DNA from: Pantoea sp. Nvir
Lineage (GTDB): Bacteria > Pseudomonadota > Gammaproteobacteria > Enterobacterales > Enterobacteriaceae
Reading direction: 5' to 3'
DNA: 64,000 bases
Assembly (NCBI RefSeq): GCF_009829915.1
Contig: NZ_SZZW01000007.1
Span: 1 to 64,000, forward strand
Below the pieces are notes generated by a model. That model saw only the letters and a list, made by a program, of their open reading frames with translations, did not search any database and was not told where the DNA came from. The first letter of the stretch is position 1. Each line of letters starts with the position of its first letter. Position numbers and translations under genes: made by a program. This document shows positions 60,991 through 64,000 of the stretch, piece by piece.

Positions 60991-61194
60991 ATGAATGTTC
61001 TTCCAATTTTTGTTGTGTTTGGGCTTTCATTTCCACCTATTTTCATTCAACTAATAGTTTCATTAATGTTATTCTGGGTGGTAAAACGCCTACTGATACC
61101 GAGTGGGTTTTATGATTTTGTATGGCATCCAGCTCTTTTTAACGTGGCGCTATACTGCTGCATATTTTATCTAATATCTCGTCTATTCATCTGA
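60991..61194 (+). CDS. aaeX: Small membrane protein AaeX
   Basis: 67-residue membrane protein of unknown role encoded at the head of the aaeXAB efflux operon. [40 protein letters not shown] and the end FYLISRLFI match E. coli AaeX along the whole length. Two predicted membrane segments. 7 nt before aaeA. Confidence 0.94.
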   Translation: MNVLPIFVVFGLSFPPIFIQLIVSLMLFWVVKRLLIPSGFYDFVWHPALFNVALYCCIFYLISRLFI

Positions 61195-61201
61195 GGTTTA
61201 A

Positions 61202-62137
61202 GTGAAATCGCTAATAAGAAAAATCGCGTATTACGCGATTACTCTACTGCTAGTTAGCATTGCTGTACTAATCATCTTTCGAGCTTGGGTATTTTACACT
61301 GAGTCACCGTGGACACGTGACGCTAAATTTGCTGCAGATGTCGTGGCTATTTCACCGGATGTAACAGGTTTGATTACTGAGGTACTAATACATGACAATC
61401 AACTGGTGAAAGAAGGCGATGCTTTGTTTGTCGTAGATCGGCCACGTTATCAAAAGGTACTAGATCAAGCACAGGCTGATGTTAAGTACTACCAAACTCT
61501 GGTCAGCAAGAAACGTCAGGAGGCAGAACGTCGTAACCATTTAGGCATCTCGGCAATATCGTGTAAAGCGTTAGACCAATCGAACAGCGATTTGCAAACT
61601 AGCGAATACCAACTGGAGAAATCTATAGCTACGCGTGATCTAGCAAAGATTAATCTAGATCGTACAATTATTACTGCACCATCTGATGGTTGGGTGACTA
61701 ATCTCAATGTTTATAAGGGAGAATTCATTACCCGCGGATCAGTGGTGGTAGCGTTAGTAAAACAGCGTTCCTTCTACGTGCTAGCTTTTCTTGAAGAAAC
61801 TAAGCTTAATGGTATTAAGCCGGGTTATCGCGCGGAAGTGACACCTCTCGGTAGTAATATGTTGCTATGTGGTACCGTAGACAGCGTTGCGGCTGGTGTC
61901 ACTAATAGCAGCATCTCAGTGGACAGTAAAGGTATGGCAACCGTCGATTCCAATCTGGAATGGGTACGTCTGGCGCAGCGTGTGCCCGTACGAATTCATC
62001 TAGATCGACAGTTTGGCAATCGCTTTCCGGCAGGCACCACCGCAACCGTAGAAATTACCGCCCAGAATGGCTGTGTTGATAATACCCAAGTTTCACCGAT
62101 GACGCTACTCCTGAAGCGTCTGCGTGAATTTGGTTAA
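61202..62137 (+). CDS. aaeA: Aromatic acid efflux membrane fusion protein AaeA
   Basis: Periplasmic adaptor of the AaeAB pump for p-hydroxybenzoate-like acids. It starts at GTG ([16 protein letters not shown] after the initiator) with a membrane anchor at residues 9-29. 311 residues (E. coli 310). Biotinyl-lipoyl-like halves [24 protein letters not shown] and [20 protein letters not shown] flank the alpha-hairpin. 12 nt before aaeB. Confidence 0.94.
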   Translation: MKSLIRKIAYYAITLLLVSIAVLIIFRAWVFYTESPWTRDAKFAADVVAISPDVTGLITEVLIHDNQLVKEGDALFVVDRPRYQKVLDQAQADVKYYQTLVSKKRQEAERRNHLGISAISCKALDQSNSDLQTSEYQLEKSIATRDLAKINLDRTIITAPSDGWVTNLNVYKGEFITRGSVVVALVKQRSFYVLAFLEETKLNGIKPGYRAEVTPLGSNMLLCGTVDSVAAGVTNSSISVDSKGMATVDSNLEWVRLAQRVPVRIHLDRQFGNRFPAGTTATVEITAQNGCVDNTQVSPMTLLLKRLREFG

Positions 62138-62149
62138 GTGGGAAATAGT

Positions 62150-64000
62150 ATGATTGAGTTTTTACGTTTTCCTTTAAAGCTCACTTTTGCACTAATAGCA
62201 GTATTAATGATTGGGTTCTACCTCAATCTTGAAATGCCTCGTTGGGCAATGATGAGTGCTAGCATTGTTGCTGGAGGCACTGCTTTTTTTGCTGGAGGAG
62301 ATCCTTATTCAGGTGCACTAAAGTATCGTAGTATTTTGCGTATTACTGGTACCTTTATCGGCTGTGTTGCCGCCCTAACTATTATAATTACTGCGGTGCG
62401 AGCACCGCTAATAATGTTGCTACTCTGTTGTATCTGGACAGGTATTTGTGTCTGGCTTTCCTCGCTTATCAAGGTTGAAAATTCTTACGCGTTAAGCTTA
62501 GCAGGTTACACTGCAATGATTATGGTTATGACTGCCGATGCCAGTGGCAGTAGTGGCTTGATGTTGGCACCGCAGTTTGCTGTAGAGCGTTGCAGTGAGA
62601 TCGTGCTTGGCATACTCTGCGCCATTTTAGCTGATATAATTTTCTTGCCACGATCCATCAAGGAGATGATTGATGATGAAGTTGATTCGCTGTTGGTAGC
62701 ACACTATCGGCTGTTACGGCTGTGTATTACGTATGGAGATAAAAAAAAAGAAGAAGTGTACAAAGCTTGGAGCACGCTAATACGTAGTACTATGGGGCTC
62801 AGCACCATGTACAGCCAGTTAATGATGGAATCTTCACGTTGGCAAAAAGCAAACTGCCGTTTGCAAATATTGAACACCTTATCTCTGACCATGCTTACCC
62901 AAGCGGTAGAAACATTTTTAATCCAGGATTCATATCCTAAATATATTCCGTTGCGTTATTATTATTTGCTGGTAGAGAAGGATGTGAAAACAGTTTCGGA
63001 CGTGCATAAGCGTATAAAGGTGATGCGCAGGATGGGTAGGGCTAGCAAAAACGGGGAAATAGCCATGCTACTCAATAATTGGGTTAGCACGGCGACAGAG
63101 TACCTATTGCTAATAAAAGGGATAAAAAACAACAGTAGAATTACCATGATAGAGGAGAGCATTCTTAAGCGAGAAGAAGTAGTTATGCGGGCACACTCCG
63201 CCGAAACACATTACGCAATGATCAATGGTCTCCGTACTTTCGTCTCTACTACGCTTGCTTCTTTGTTTTGGTTTTATACTGGTTGGACATCCGGCAGTGC
63301 CTGTATGGTGATGTTGGCGGTGATCACAGCGCTAGCGATGCGCGTGCATAATCCGTTAATGATGGCGAAAGATTTTCTCTACGGTATGACTGTAGCAGTA
63401 CCTCTAGGCGCTCTATATTTTATATATGTACTACCAAATACTCAGCAAAGCAAAATGCTACTCTGTATCGTCATTGGGCTACTTGGCTTTATGGGCGGTA
63501 TTTTTGTGCAGCGCCGTCAGCTCGGAACGCTTGGTGCCTTAATTGGCACCATTAACGTGCTAGTACTGGATAATCCCATGCAATTTGAGTTTAACGTCTT
63601 TCTTAATAATGTGCTAGGACAAGTGATTGGTTGTTTTGTAGCGATGATGGTTATCCTATTAGTACGAGACAAATCGAAAGTGCGTACTGGACGTAAGCTA
63701 CTCAACCATTTTATGTATACCGCTATTTCATCTATAACAAATAACCAAGCACATAGTCGCCAAAATCATCTTCCAGTACTTTATCAACATCTCCTTATAC
63801 TGTTGAACTTGTTTCCCGGCGATATTGATAAATACCATATTGCTCTGACTATTATTGTCGGCCATTATCGACTACGTAATTCAGATATACCAGTCAATGC
63901 CGAAATTTTAGCATTTCACCGGCACCTGCAATATACTGCACACCATGTAATTTCAGCTTACAGAGATGATAAAAGGAGTTATTATTTTCAACGGCTTTTA
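62150..64000 (+). CDS. aaeB: Aromatic acid efflux transporter AaeB (runs off the window)
   Basis: Inner-membrane transporter of the aromatic acid exporter family. The frame is open from ATG 62150 to the window end: 617 codons of about 655 expected. MIEFLRFPLKLTFALIAVLMIGF, the EMPRWAMMSASIVAGG and GGDPYSGALKYRS segments, ENSYALSLAGYTAM, the second membrane half (FYTGWTSGSACMVMLAV) and NPMQFEFNVF follow E. coli AaeB. The N-terminus is about 9 residues shorter. An A9 tract at 62741-62749 (codons for Lys-Lys-Lys) is a slippage risk but the frame is intact as read. Confidence 0.93.
   Translation, partial: MIEFLRFPLKLTFALIAVLMIGFYLNLEMPRWAMMSASIVAGGTAFFAGGDPYSGALKYRSILRITGTFIGCVAALTIIITAVRAPLIMLLLCCIWTGICVWLSSLIKVENSYALSLAGYTAMIMVMTADASGSSGLMLAPQFAVERCSEIVLGILCAILADIIFLPRSIKEMIDDEVDSLLVAHYRLLRLCITYGDKKKEEVYKAWSTLIRSTMGLSTMYSQLMMESSRWQKANCRLQILNTLSLTMLTQAVETFLIQDSYPKYIPLRYYYLLVEKDVKTVSDVHKRIKVMRRMGRASKNGEIAMLLNNWVSTATEYLLLIKGIKNNSRITMIEESILKREEVVMRAHSAETHYAMINGLRTFVSTTLASLFWFYTGWTSGSACMVMLAVITALAMRVHNPLMMAKDFLYGMTVAVPLGALYFIYVLPNTQQSKMLLCIVIGLLGFMGGIFVQRRQLGTLGALIGTINVLVLDNPMQFEFNVFLNNVLGQVIGCFVAMMVILLVRDKSKVRTGRKLLNHFMYTAISSITNNQAHSRQNHLPVLYQHLLILLNLFPGDIDKYHIALTIIVGHYRLRNSDIPVNAEILAFHRHLQYTAHHVISAYRDDKRSYYFQRLL

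Overview
The window is a stretch of a reduced gammaproteobacterial chromosome, almost certainly from the order Enterobacterales. Nearly every protein aligns end to end, from memory, with its Escherichia coli counterpart. Several local gene orders are the enterobacterial ones: argECB(G)H, dnaA-dnaN-(recF)-gyrB, rpmH-rnpA-yidD-yidC-mnmE, glmS-glmU-atp operon, rsmG-mnmG-oriC, accB-accC-aroQ, mreBCD-(maf)-rng-tldD-aaeXAB. The listed CDS sum to about 45 kb of 64 kb (roughly 70 percent). The rest is AT-rich, heavily eroded sequence with no insertion sequence, prophage, CRISPR array or integron. Together with argG inside the arg cluster and a type II (aroQ) dehydroquinase, this fits an insect endosymbiont at an intermediate stage of genome reduction. 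I cannot name the species.

Layout. 1-190: UP element and P1 promoter (and the start of P2) of an rRNA operon that begins just outside the left edge. 191-3907: murI, a full-length dead trmA, fabR. 3908-5461: eroded DNA with sthA traces and a cluster of strong hairpins. 5462-11282: argH-argG-argB-argC divergent from argE. 12508-18865: sodA, fdhD, glyS-glyQ, dnaC-dnaT. 20192-22441: ibpA under a heat-shock promoter, then a Cof-type HAD phosphatase. 22734-28789: gyrB, full-length dead recF, dnaN, dnaA. 29440-33265: rpmH, rnpA, yidD read in frame into yidC, mnmE. 34849-45037: glmS, glmU and the complete eight-gene F1Fo ATP synthase operon, with a fossil of atpI. 45951-48511: rsmG and mnmG. 48560-48860: a recognisable but eroded oriC, then a fossil mioC. 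50516-52776: accC, accB, aroQ. 54193-64000: mreB, mreC, mreD, dead maf (yhdE), rng, tldD, dead aaeR, aaeX, aaeA and aaeB (runs off the right edge).

How it fits together. The core machinery is replication initiation and elongation (dnaA, dnaN, gyrB, dnaC, dnaT, oriC), translation support (glyQS, rnpA, rpmH, MnmE/MnmG, RsmG), envelope growth (murI, glmS, glmU, mreBCD, yidC, accBC, fabR) and ATP synthesis. Five arginine-biosynthesis steps are kept, as expected of a nutritional symbiont. Genes lost here are accessory or regulatory: recF, trmA, sthA, maf, atpI, mioC, aaeR. Between 34.8 and 48.5 kb every gene points left, and from 54 kb every gene points right, which supports replication starting near 48.7 kb. 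I see no clearly novel biological system. The most interesting items are the eroded oriC, the yidD/yidC frame joined at an A7 tract, the length-preserving fossil genes, and the dense perfect hairpins in decaying DNA.
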